From: Kitasatospora humi | Lineage (GTDB): Bacteria > Actinomycetota > Actinomycetes > Streptomycetales > Streptomycetaceae | Assembly: GCF_020907985.1 (NCBI RefSeq) | Contig: NZ_JAJJPA010000009.1 | Location: 124,001 to 188,000 of the forward strand | Reading direction: 5' to 3' | DNA length: 64,000 nt | Shown here: one piece after another, positions 42,499 to 50,818 of the stretch | Layout: each line of letters opens with the position of its first letter | How positions within the stretch are numbered: the first letter of the stretch is position 1 | The notes under the pieces: model-generated | Seen by the model: only the letters and a program-made list of their open reading frames with translations | Databases searched by the model: none | Told to the model about the DNA's origin: nothing | Made by a program: the position numbers and the translations under genes

Positions 42499-43488
42499 TC
42501 AGTCCTCTGCCAGGGCGGCGGCCTCGGCCTGCGGACTGATCCCCAGCACCGGGCGGTCCGGACGCTGCGGCGCGACACCGCCCAGCCCGCGCAGCCACGT
42601 CCAGGTGTCGGCCACGGTCTCGACGACCGGTCGGCAACGCAGCCCGGCCCGGTGCGCCTTGGCCGTCTCCAGGCTGTTGAGGAAGTCGTGCAGCTCGCCG
42701 GGCGGTGTCCAGATCGGCAGCTGGGACCACGGCTCGATGCCGGCGGCCAGGATCCGCTCGGGAGCCGTCCAGCGCAGCTCGGCGTCCGAGCCGGTGGCGG
42801 CCACGCAGGCGTCGAGCAACTCGCCCATGGTCGTGTGGCCCGGCCGGCTCACCGTGTTGTACGGACCGGACAGGCCGTCCGCCGCGGCGTCCAGCGCCCA
42901 GCTCGCGAGGTCGCGGGCGTCGATGTACTGCAACGTCAGCTCGCGCGGGCCGGGTGCCAGCACCGGTCCGCCACGGGCGATCCGGCCGAGCCACCAGGTC
43001 AGCCGGCCGATGTCCTCGCCCGGCCCGAGGATCAGCCCGGCGCGCAGCAGCAGCGAACGATCCGCGCCGAACGCGCCGGTGGCGGCCAGCTCCCCGCCGC
43101 GCTTGGCGTACGGGTAGGCCACGTCGCCGTCGTCCGGCGACCCCGGCTCCAGCGCGCCGTCCTCGGCGGCGGCGTGGTCGATCGGATCGGCGTAGACCGA
43201 GGCGCTGGAGACGTAGACGTACCGCCCGGCCCGGTCGGCCAGCAGGCGGGCCGAGTCGCGCACCACCGAGGGCGCGGCCGACCAGGTGTCCACCACCACG
43301 TCCCACTCGCCGTCACCGAGCGCGGCCAGCCCGTCGGGTGCGGTCCGGTCACCGCGGAGCACGGTCGCCCCGGTCGGGGGGCGGTTGGTGCCGCGGTGCA
43401 GCATCGTCACGCGCCAGCCGCGCGCCAGGGCGTCGTCGACAACGGCACGGCCGACGAAACCAGAACCACCAAGCATCAGAAGTCGCAT
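42499..43488 (-). CDS. NAD-dependent epimerase/reductase (extended SDR)
   Basis: 329 residues. LLMLGGSGFVGRAVVDDALA is the extended-SDR dinucleotide loop. VYVSSASVYA follows, then YAKRGGE, where Tyr and Lys of the YxxxK motif are visible (YPYAKRGGE). YIDARDLASW is typical of the family C-terminal half. It looks like the isoflavone-reductase/epimerase-like SDRs that act on nucleotide sugars or other small metabolites. ATG 43488 is chosen; GTG 43497 is possible. It is divergent from the HTH/Clp-N operon. Confidence 0.85.
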   Translation of the reverse strand: MRLLMLGGSGFVGRAVVDDALARGWRVTMLHRGTNRPPTGATVLRGDRTAPDGLAALGDGEWDVVVDTWSAAPSVVRDSARLLADRAGRYVYVSSASVYADPIDHAAAEDGALEPGSPDDGDVAYPYAKRGGELAATGAFGADRSLLLRAGLILGPGEDIGRLTWWLGRIARGGPVLAPGPRELTLQYIDARDLASWALDAAADGLSGPYNTVSRPGHTTMGELLDACVAATGSDAELRWTAPERILAAGIEPWSQLPIWTPPGELHDFLNSLETAKAHRAGLRCRPVVETVADTWTWLRGLGGVAPQRPDRPVLGISPQAEAAALAED

Positions 43489-43623
43489 GCCCGTCACTGT
43501 CCAGCGGCGCCGCGATCAAGTCCAGTCGACTCCGCCGTGAGCGGAACCGCCGAGGCCGATATCGCTGACGGAGGAATCCGCCGACCGCCCGTCACGCGCA
43601 CCGGGCCGGCTCGTGGCATGTTG

Positions 43624-43666
43624 AGCAACTCGGGTTGACTAACGCAATTAGTCAACTAGAGTTGCT
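43624..43666 (+). promoter_or_regulatory. Leaderless promoter within a nested 43-bp dyad
   Basis: TTGACT (43635-43640) and TAGAGT (43657-43662), 16 bp apart, form a good -35/-10 pair. The start of transcription would fall at or next to ATG 43670, and no Shine-Dalgarno precedes that ATG. The whole promoter sits in a dyad centred at 43645: GTTGACTAA with TTAGTCAAC (9-bp arms, spacer CGCAA) and, symmetrically outside, AGCAACT (43624-43630) with AGTTGCT (43660-43666). A repressor bound here would block RNA polymerase directly. Confidence 0.85.
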
Positions 43667-43669
43667 TAC

Positions 43670-43927
43670 ATGCCCGGCCCTGAGAACTCCGCTGAGAACC
43701 CCGCCCTCCAAGAGCCCGCCGACGCCCTGGCGGCCGTCGCCGCGTTGCGGCGTCTCGCCGACCAACTGGAGGACGCCGCAGTCGAGCAGGCCATGCGGGC
43801 GGGTTGGAGCTGGCCGCAGGTCGCCGAAGCACTCGGAGTGACGCGGCAGGCCGTCCACAAGAAGCACGCCAAGCGGCTGATCGCCGCCGGGGTCACATTG
43901 AGGAGGCGCGGCGATGACCGCGATTGA
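43670..43927 (+). CDS. Small helix-turn-helix protein
   Basis: 85 residues. An N-terminal helix (ALAAVAALRRLADQLEDAAV) leads into a helix-turn-helix, GWSWPQVAEALGVTRQAVHK, with a basic end (KKHAKRLIAAG). No effector domain. It appears to be translated from a leaderless mRNA. Its likely target is the dyad over its own promoter. Its last 14 bases overlap the Clp-N gene, and this pair of a tiny HTH protein and a Clp-N protein looks like a fixed unit. Confidence 0.88.
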   Translation: MPGPENSAENPALQEPADALAAVAALRRLADQLEDAAVEQAMRAGWSWPQVAEALGVTRQAVHKKHAKRLIAAGVTLRRRGDDRD

Positions 43928-44426
43928 CACCTATCTGCACGCGATCGTCGTGCGGGCGGTGCGGGAGGCCCGCGAGGACGCCTCGGCCACGGTCGAGGCC
44001 CAGCACCTGCTGCTGGGGATCGCCGACGAACCGGAGGCGACCGTCCGGGAGGTGCTGACGTCCGCCGGGCTCGACCACCGGGCGCTCCGGGAGGCCCTAG
44101 GCCGCGAGTTCGAGCACAGCCTGCAGACCGTCGGGGTGTCGGCGGCCGCACACCGCCTGCCGCGGCCCAGCCCCGCCTGCGAGCAGCCCAAGTTGGGCGC
44201 CAGCGCCAAACTCGCGATGGAACGCGGCTTCGCATCGGTCAGCCGCAAGCGGGACCTGCGGCCCGCCCACCTGCTGCTCGGGGTCCTGCAGGCACAGCTG
44301 GGCACCGTGCCACGAGCGCTGGCGCTGGCCGGAGTCGACCAGGCCGCGCTGCTGGCGCAGCTGCGGCAAGAGCTCGAAACCACCCGCGACGGAGGAGTCG
44401 CGCGAGCACGAGGAGCCGCCGGATGA
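43914..44426 (+). CDS. Clp N-terminal-domain protein without ATPase
   Basis: 170 residues. The first copy of the Clp repeat is YLHAIVVRAVREAREDASAT with VEAQHLLLGIADEPEATVRE. The second is LGASAKLAMERGFASVSRKR with LRPAHLLLGVLQAQLGTVPR. Together they form the double four-helix N-domain used by ClpA/ClpC for substrates and adaptors. No AAA module follows, so the protein could act as an adaptor, decoy or stress sensor. GAGGAGG precedes ATG 43914. It overlaps the HTH gene by 14 bases and the hydrolase gene by 4. Confidence 0.9.
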   Translation: MTAIDTYLHAIVVRAVREAREDASATVEAQHLLLGIADEPEATVREVLTSAGLDHRALREALGREFEHSLQTVGVSAAAHRLPRPSPACEQPKLGASAKLAMERGFASVSRKRDLRPAHLLLGVLQAQLGTVPRALALAGVDQAALLAQLRQELETTRDGGVARARGAAG

Positions 44427-45457
44427 GGAACGGCACGACCGGGACGATCCAGCGGATGCTCGACCGAGCCGTCTCGACAGGGGGCCTGCCCGGCATCCTG
44501 GTGGAGATCCACGACGCCGACCGGCAGTGGTTCGCGACGGCAGGCGTGGCCGACACCACGACCGGCCGCCGGCGCACACCGCGGGACCGGTTCAGGATCG
44601 GCAGCATCACCAAGACCTTCGTGGCCACCGTGCTGCTGCAGCTGGCGGCCGAAGGCCGAGTCGACCCGGACGACACCGTGGAGCGTTGGCTGCCCGGCAC
44701 GGCACCCGCGGTGACCGTGCGGATGCTGCTCAACCACACCAGCGGGATCTTCAACTACACCGACGACCTCGTGGCACTGAACAGCCATGAGACCCATACG
44801 CCCGAATCCCTGGTGCAGATCGCGAGCGCACACCCGCCGGCCTTCGCACCGGGCGCCGACTGGGCGTACTCCAACACCAACTACGTGCTCGTCGGAAAGC
44901 TGGTGGAGCGGATCGGCGGCCGAGCGCTCGCCGACGAGATCGCCGAGCGGATCACCCGCCCACTCGGCCTCACCGGCACCTGCTTGCCCCGCGGCAGCGA
45001 CCCCGCCATCCGGGGACCGCACTCCCGGCACTACACCAAGCTGTTCCAGACCGGCCCCGCCGCGCCCGTGCACGACGCGACCGAGCTCGACCCGTCGGTG
45101 TTCTGGGCGGCCGGCGGCATGATCTCCACCGCCGCCGACCTCAACCGGTTCTTCGCCGCACTGCTGGGAGGCCGCCTGCTGCCGGCGGAACAGCTACGCG
45201 CCATGGCCGGCACGCGGCCGACCCACGGGTGGCTTCCGCACACCTCCTACGGCCTCGGGCTCTCCCGCCTGACACTGTCCAGCGGCACCACGCTCTGGGG
45301 CATGGGCGGTGCGCTCCTCGGATCGTGGTCCTACAGCTACGGCAGCCGTGACGGCACGCGCCGGCTCACCGTCAACGCCAACGGCGACTGGACGGACGGC
45401 GGTTGGGACGACCCGATCGGCATCTTCACGGAACTGCTGGAGATCTGGGCCGGCTGA
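44423..45457 (+). CDS. Beta-lactamase-family serine hydrolase (DD-peptidase/esterase-like)
   Basis: 344 residues. The class C/ esterase-type motifs are SxxK as SITK (RIGSITKTFVATVLLQL), YSN in WAYSNTNYVLVGKLVERIG, and a late glycine-rich segment GMGGALLGSWSYSYG in place of a clear HxG motif. No signal peptide is apparent, so it seems cytoplasmic, unlike true DD-peptidases. GAGGAG lies 8 bases before ATG 44423, and the start overlaps the Clp-N stop by 4 bases, so the three genes are one operon. Substrate unknown. Confidence 0.88.
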   Translation: MRNGTTGTIQRMLDRAVSTGGLPGILVEIHDADRQWFATAGVADTTTGRRRTPRDRFRIGSITKTFVATVLLQLAAEGRVDPDDTVERWLPGTAPAVTVRMLLNHTSGIFNYTDDLVALNSHETHTPESLVQIASAHPPAFAPGADWAYSNTNYVLVGKLVERIGGRALADEIAERITRPLGLTGTCLPRGSDPAIRGPHSRHYTKLFQTGPAAPVHDATELDPSVFWAAGGMISTAADLNRFFAALLGGRLLPAEQLRAMAGTRPTHGWLPHTSYGLGLSRLTLSSGTTLWGMGGALLGSWSYSYGSRDGTRRLTVNANGDWTDGGWDDPIGIFTELLEIWAG

Positions 45458-45487
45458 CCGGCCATCAGCCGCCCTCGGAACCGGCCT

Positions 45488-46646
45488 TCAGGCTCTCGCG
45501 AGCGCGTCGAGGGTCTCGGCGACGGTGGGCTGCGCACGCATCTCGGCCGCGACCCGCCGGGCCGCCGCCCGGTAGGACGGGTCGGTGAGCACCGCTTCGA
45601 TGGCCGACCGCAGACGGGGCACGTCAGCGGGGCCGGGCAGGCCCATGGTGTCCGCCGCGCCCCCGGTCGGTGCCACCGCGACACCCGCACCGGCCTGCTC
45701 GACCAGGCGGGCGTTGGTGGGCTGGTCGGCGAAGAGCGGCACGACCACCAGCGGGACCCCGGCCGCGAGGGCCCCGAAGGTGGTGCCCGCACCGCCGTGG
45801 CAGACCACCGCCGACGCGTTGGCGAAGACCTCCGGAGCCGAAACCCACTCCTCGACCCGGACGTTGTCCGGTACCGGCCCGAGCCGGGACAGATCGGTGG
45901 CCCGACCGCCCGAGAGCAGCACCCGCGCCGGCAGCCCGGCCACCGCTCGGAGCGCCACCCGGCAGGCCGCGGGCCCGGCCGGCAACCCTCCCGAGACCGT
46001 ACCGAAGGTGACGTACACCAATGGGCCGCCGGCTCCGTGCAACCAGTCGGGCATCGACACCGAGCCGGCAGGAGCGGCGGCCTCGCGGAAGCGAACCGTG
46101 GTGCTGTACGGGGAGGGGTCGAGCGAGGCCGGAAAGCGCGACAGGTACGGCGTCGCGAGCAGCCGGTCCACCAACGTGCCGTCGTACGGCACGAGCGCGG
46201 GGGCGGCCAGGTCCAGTGAGTAGGCCTCGATCTGCGCGGGGGAGGTGCCGACCTGGGCGTGGGGGATGCCGAGCCGCTCGGCGACCACCGCCGAGGCGTA
46301 CTCGCACGGATCGTGCAGGATCAGGTCCGGCCGCCAGTCCCGGCAGGCCTCCTCCAGCGCCGGCAGCAGCGCGGCGGTGCACAGCCTCCCGAAGTACTCC
46401 CGGTTGACCAGCACCGCCGCCTCGGTCCGTGATGCCTCCGGCAGGCGGTCGGTTATCGCGGCCGTCGCCACCGGGTCCGGGTTCGCCGCCCAGTCGGAAC
46501 GGCAGCCCGCGCTCGGTCAGGGTCTGCTCCAAGCCGGGTGGCACGACGACGAGCACCTCGTCCCCGCGTGCCGTACAAGCGTCGATGAACGGCAGCAGCG
46601 GAGTGAAGTGGCCCAGGCCGGCGGGCGAGGCGAAGAGTACGCGCAT
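45488..46646 (-). pseudogene. Family 1 glycosyltransferase interrupted by a single-base frameshift
   Basis: From ATG 46646 the frame reads MRVLFASPAGLGHFTPLLPF to LTERGLPFRLGGEP. The natural continuation (DPVATAAITDRLPEASRTEA) is in another frame, which runs to the stop at 45488 and has the UGT signature VVCHGGAGTTFGALAAGVPL followed by FADQPTNA. One surplus base around 46477-46481 (a G/C run) explains the break. Apart from it the gene looks healthy, about 385 residues when repaired, so a sequencing error or a very recent mutation is possible. It converges with the serine hydrolase gene. Confidence 0.85.
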
Positions 46647-47121
46647 TCGTCCGAGCCTATGCAACGGCGACACCCGGTGGCGGGGAATTCCGACCACCGG
46701 CTGGGCGGTGCAACGTCGTTGTGCGGTCCGCGTCCGATCGTTCACCGAAAGCATCCTGACCCGTCGCCATTGACCTGCCCTCATCAGGTCTGGTTTGCTC
46801 GTGCCTGCCGGCGGCGGACTCAGCAGGCACTCGGCCGGCCCTGCCCCCCACCAGGGCCGAGCCCTGCCGCCGGCCACTTCAGCATCCCCCGCCCCCGGGA
46901 CGCGAGCGCCCGCACCCGTGTGGTCCTTCCCTCCCTGCTCGTGTGAGCGGGGCGGCACCGCCTGACCGAGGCCCGAGCACCTGACGGGGCGGCCCGGGGC
47001 CCGCGGACGGGCGGGTCGGGCACCGAGCGGCTTATCCTGGCCAAGGGACCGAGATCTCCGGCGGTGGTACCGGCTCGCCGGACCGGGGCGTCGTCCGCTG
47101 CCCTGAGCGCTGAGGTGGGAT
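46647..47121. other. 475-bp noncoding region between divergent genes
   Basis: It separates the frameshifted glycosyltransferase and the PAS-GAF-PP2C gene. A short stem (GGCCCTG 46837-46843 with CAGGGCC 46852-46858) is visible. No convincing ORF or promoter pair could be singled out, though promoters for both flanking genes must lie here. Confidence 0.5.
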
Positions 47122-49545
47122 ATGGCTGCCAGCGGTTCCTCCCGGCAAGACCCGGACCCGCAGGGCGATGCCTACGCGGTCGTCGACCCGGCCGGCCGGT
47201 TGCTGCACTGGAGCCCCGGCGCCGAACGGCTGCTCGGCCACCCGGCTGCCGCGGTCCTCGGCACCGCGGCCAGGGACCTGCTCGGCGCCCACGCCGACCC
47301 CACCCGGCTCGACTCCGACCGGCCCGGCTACCTGGGCACCGCCGCGCTGCGCCACCGCGACGGCAGCACGGTCGAGGCCGCGCTCTGGGCCACCCCACTG
47401 AGCGACGGCTGGCTGCTCCAGGCCGCCCCCGGCGACGCGGTGCGCCGCGCCCAGCTCGACCGCGCCCTGCTCGACGGACTGTTCACCGAATCACCCGTCG
47501 CCATCGGTGTCTTCGACACCGACCGGCGCTTCCTGGCCCTGAACAAGGCCGGTCGACGGGCCGGCGGCTTCACCGACGTCGAGGGCCGGACGCTCCGCGA
47601 GGTCGCACCGCCCGGTCTGCTGGACCTGGACGCCTTCGAGGAGCGGCAGCGAGCCGTCCTCGACAGCGGTGAGCCGCTCGTGCGGGTCCAGGTGGAGGGC
47701 GCCGCGCCGGCGCCGAGCCGCCGCCCCCTGGTCTGGTCCGAGACGGTCCTCCCACTGCGCGGCGGCAGCGGCGACCTGATCGGTCTGGCCCACGTCCTGG
47801 TCGACATCTCCCGCCAGGAGCAGGCCCGGGAACGGCTGCGGCTGGTGAACGAGGCCGGCCTGCGCATCGGCGGCGGCCTGCTCGACGTCCAGCACACCGC
47901 CCAGCGCCTGGCCGACTTCGTGGTGCCGGCACTGTGCGACTACGCCCATGTCGACCTGTTCCACCACGCCTTCGGCACCGGCGAACCGGATGCCGACGCC
48001 GTCGCCGCCGGACGGCCGCTGCTGCGGGCGGCCACCGCCACCGCCGCCGACTGGTGGCCGGCCCACACCGTGCCGGAGGTGGGGGAGGTGGACCCGTTCG
48101 CCTCCGCCCCCGGCGGGCCCGCGATGCGAGCCCTCCTGAGCCGGCGGCCGCTGCGGCTGACCGGCGAGGGGCTGTACTCGGCCGCCGTCGACAGCGGCAG
48201 CGTGCGGACCGCGGCCGTGGCGCGCGACCACGTGCACTCCTGGCTGGCCGTGCCGATGTACGTGCGGGACATGCCGTTCGGCGTCGCGGTCTTCGTCCGC
48301 TTCAAGGAGCCGCGCAGCCAGGCACGCCGGTTCGACCTGGACGAGGTGGTCACCGCCGAGGAGATCGTCCACCGGGCCGGCATCGCCGTCGACCACGCCC
48401 GGAGCTACGTGCGGGAGCGGGGCCGCGCCCTCGAGCTGCAGCGCCGACTGCTGCCCAGCCGGCTACCCGACCTGCTCACCGTCGACGTGGCCTACCGGCA
48501 CCTGCCGGCCCGCGGTTCCAGCGCGCTCGGCGGTGCCTGGTACGACTTCATCCGGCTCTCCGGCGCCCGGACGGCCCTGGTGGTCGGGGACGCGGCAGGG
48601 GACGGTCTGCACGCCGCCGTCTACATGGCCCGCTTCCGGACGGCGACCCGGCTCCTCGCCGACATGGACCTGCCTCCGGAGGAGGTCCTCGCGCGCCTGG
48701 ACGGGCATGCGAAGCGGGTCATGGTGGACTTCGCCGTCCCCGGCGGCGGCCCCACCGGGACCACCTGCCTGCTCGCCGTCTTCGACCCGATCAAGCACGA
48801 GCTCTCGCTCGCCAGCGCGGGCCATCCGCCCCCAGTGGTCCTCAGCGCCGACCAGGGGGCGCGGGTCGTCGACATGCCGATCGGCTCCCCGTTCGGGATG
48901 CGCAGCGCGCCGTACGAGAGCGCCACCGTGCCCTGGCGGGAGGGGGACGTGCTGGCCATGAGCACCAGGGGGTTCGCCGACGCGGACGCCGGCGACGGCG
49001 ACGGCCGCCCGGAGGCGCTGCGCGCCGCGGTGGCCTCGCTCGCCGACCCGCGCCCGGCGCAGGCCGATCTGTCCGCGCTGTGCGACGGCATGATCGACCG
49101 GCTCGGCACCAGCGGCATGCGCTGTGACGCCGCGCTGATGGTGGTGCGGCTGCGCCGCCTCGAACCGGAGCGTTACGCCAGCTGGAACCTGGAGAGCGAC
49201 CCCGAGGAGGTCGGCCGGGCCCGCAGCCTGGTCACCGAGCAACTGCACGCCTGGGGCCTGGCGGACCTCGACTTCAGCACCGAGCTGATGGTCAGCGAGT
49301 TGGTCACCAACGCACTGCGGTATGGCAAGCCGCCGATCCGGCTGCGGCTGATCCGCGACCAGGACCTCATCTGCGAGGTCGCCGACCACAGCAGCACCTC
49401 ACCGCACGTGCGGCACGCGGCCGAGACCGACGAGGGCGGCCGAGGGCTCTACATGGTCGCGCAGCTCGCCGACCTCTGGGGGACTCGCTACCACGACCGC
49501 GGCAAGACCATCTGGGCGCGGCAACCGCTGCCCCAGGCAGGGTAG
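47122..49545 (+). CDS. PAS-PAS-GAF-PP2C-HATPase protein with a degenerate phosphatase domain
   Basis: 807 residues. Two PAS-like domains (about 10-105 and 120-235), a GAF domain (about 250-430), a SpoIIE-type PP2C domain (about 440-690) and a C-terminal RsbW-like ATPase (about 700-805, VSELVTNALRYGKPPIRLRL and GGRGLYMV) are visible. The phosphatase has lost key metal ligands: the usual GGDWYD is GGAWYD and the usual YTDG is STRG, although DAAGDG and SAGHPPP remain. The ATPase boxes look intact. It may act as a sensor-kinase/anti-sigma protein with a pseudophosphatase, or be phosphatase-dead by decay. ATG 47122 lies after GAGG. Confidence 0.9.
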   Translation: MAASGSSRQDPDPQGDAYAVVDPAGRLLHWSPGAERLLGHPAAAVLGTAARDLLGAHADPTRLDSDRPGYLGTAALRHRDGSTVEAALWATPLSDGWLLQAAPGDAVRRAQLDRALLDGLFTESPVAIGVFDTDRRFLALNKAGRRAGGFTDVEGRTLREVAPPGLLDLDAFEERQRAVLDSGEPLVRVQVEGAAPAPSRRPLVWSETVLPLRGGSGDLIGLAHVLVDISRQEQARERLRLVNEAGLRIGGGLLDVQHTAQRLADFVVPALCDYAHVDLFHHAFGTGEPDADAVAAGRPLLRAATATAADWWPAHTVPEVGEVDPFASAPGGPAMRALLSRRPLRLTGEGLYSAAVDSGSVRTAAVARDHVHSWLAVPMYVRDMPFGVAVFVRFKEPRSQARRFDLDEVVTAEEIVHRAGIAVDHARSYVRERGRALELQRRLLPSRLPDLLTVDVAYRHLPARGSSALGGAWYDFIRLSGARTALVVGDAAGDGLHAAVYMARFRTATRLLADMDLPPEEVLARLDGHAKRVMVDFAVPGGGPTGTTCLLAVFDPIKHELSLASAGHPPPVVLSADQGARVVDMPIGSPFGMRSAPYESATVPWREGDVLAMSTRGFADADAGDGDGRPEALRAAVASLADPRPAQADLSALCDGMIDRLGTSGMRCDAALMVVRLRRLEPERYASWNLESDPEEVGRARSLVTEQLHAWGLADLDFSTELMVSELVTNALRYGKPPIRLRLIRDQDLICEVADHSSTSPHVRHAAETDEGGRGLYMVAQLADLWGTRYHDRGKTIWARQPLPQAG

Positions 49546-49563
49546 CCGGGGACGGCCCGTCAG

Positions 49564-50775
49564 CTATCCGAATAGGCGCGCCAGGACCAGACCGGCGGCC
49601 CCGAGCGCGACGGCGTCGGGGCCCGCCGGCGCGACCGACACGGCGACCGGCTGCCAGTCCGGGTCCGGCAGCCGGGCGGCCAGCACCCGGCGGACCTCGG
49701 CGAGGTAGACCTCCGGCGCGGCCAGCACAGCACGACCGCCCAGCACCACCTCGTCCAGGTCGAGCAACCGCACCAGGTTGGCCACCGCCTCCCCGAGGAT
49801 CCGCGCCGCCGCCACCGGAGTGGGGGCGGCGGCCCAGAGGGCCTCCACACAGCCGGTGGCGCCGCAACGGCAACGGGGCCCGCCCGGATCCAGCGTCTGG
49901 TGGCCGAACTCCCCGGCGTTGGTGCGGGCACCGCGCTGCACGGCGCCGCCGAGCACCAGGCCCGCACCGAGGCCCTGGTCGAGGTGGACGAAGGCGCGGT
50001 TCGGCGACCCCAGGGCGCTCAGCACCGCCGCCGTGCTGTCCTTCTCCACCACTGTGGGCAGCTCGAGCCGCCGGGCGACGGCCTCACGCAGCCGCAGCCC
50101 CTGCCACGCCGGCGCGCCGGTCACCTGGTGCAGTACGCCGGCATGCTGGTCGAGCGGTCCGGGGGAGGCCACGCCGATGCCGAGCACCCGTTCCCCCGGC
50201 AGGTCGGCGAGCAGCAGCCGGACTTGGTCGACCAGCAGGTCCAGCACCCGGTCCGGTCCCCAGCCGGCCAGGTCGATCGGCATCCGGCGACCGGCCGCCA
50301 TCCGGCCGGTCAGATCGGCGCGCAGCACGGTCAGCGTGTCGCGGCCGAGCTGCGCGCCGACGGCCCAGCGGACGTCGGGCACCAGGCTCAGCAGAGTGCG
50401 GGGCTTGCCGCCGGTCGAGGCGCCGCGGCCGGCCTCGGCGATCAAACCGTCCTCGGTGAGCCGCTGCACGATCTTGCTGATCGCCTGAGCGGTCAGCCCG
50501 GACGCCCGGGCCAGCTCCACCCGGCTCACCCCACCGGCTCCGGCGGCGCGGACCAGGCTCAGCACGGTGGCGGCGTTGTGGTCGCGGAGCGCGGTCAGGT
50601 TCGCCCCGGTGGGAGCGGCGGCCCGGGCCGAGGCGGGACGAGCGGTTCGGTTGCTCCGGTCGGTCGCGGTCCGGTCGGCCGGGTCGGTCCGATCGGCCGG
50701 GTCGGTCCGATCGGCCCGGTCGTCGGGGGAGCCGGGGGAGTCGGGGGAGTCGGGGATGGACGCAGCGGTTGGCAC
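49564..50775 (-). CDS. ROK-family transcriptional regulator
   Basis: 403 residues. After a low-complexity N-terminus of DRTDPADRT repeats (coded by 18-bp DNA repeats), a MarR-like helix-turn-helix reads GVSRVELARASGLTAQAISK. The ROK sugar-kinase fold follows with GIGVASPGPLD, the zinc-binding CRCGATGCVEAL and the GEFGHQTLDPGG signature. Such proteins usually repress sugar genes and respond to the sugar. GTG 50775 is the only useful start, but its GAGGA is almost touching it. Divergent from the oxidoreductase, 43 bp apart; the ABC transporter nearby is a probable target. Confidence 0.92.
   Translation of the reverse strand: MPTAASIPDSPDSPGSPDDRADRTDPADRTDPADRTATDRSNRTARPASARAAAPTGANLTALRDHNAATVLSLVRAAGAGGVSRVELARASGLTAQAISKIVQRLTEDGLIAEAGRGASTGGKPRTLLSLVPDVRWAVGAQLGRDTLTVLRADLTGRMAAGRRMPIDLAGWGPDRVLDLLVDQVRLLLADLPGERVLGIGVASPGPLDQHAGVLHQVTGAPAWQGLRLREAVARRLELPTVVEKDSTAAVLSALGSPNRAFVHLDQGLGAGLVLGGAVQRGARTNAGEFGHQTLDPGGPRCRCGATGCVEALWAAAPTPVAAARILGEAVANLVRLLDLDEVVLGGRAVLAAPEVYLAEVRRVLAARLPDPDWQPVAVSVAPAGPDAVALGAAGLVLARLFG
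50681..50716. repeat. 18-bp tandem duplication in the ROK gene
   Basis: The 18-bp unit GGGTCGGTCCGATCGGCC is repeated exactly at 50681 and 50699 and encodes duplicated ADRTDP residues in the disordered N-terminus. Confidence 0.9.
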
Positions 50776-50818
50776 TCCTCGATTATGACTTTATCCACGC
50801 TGTTGCTTAACTGGGTCC

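Noticed and set aside
41186..43306. Minus-strand open frame of 706 codons across three genes
   Set aside because: Only its last 107 codons are real (the small basic protein from 41509). The rest is a frame shadow of the hydrolase and epimerase genes, which are clear in the other frames.
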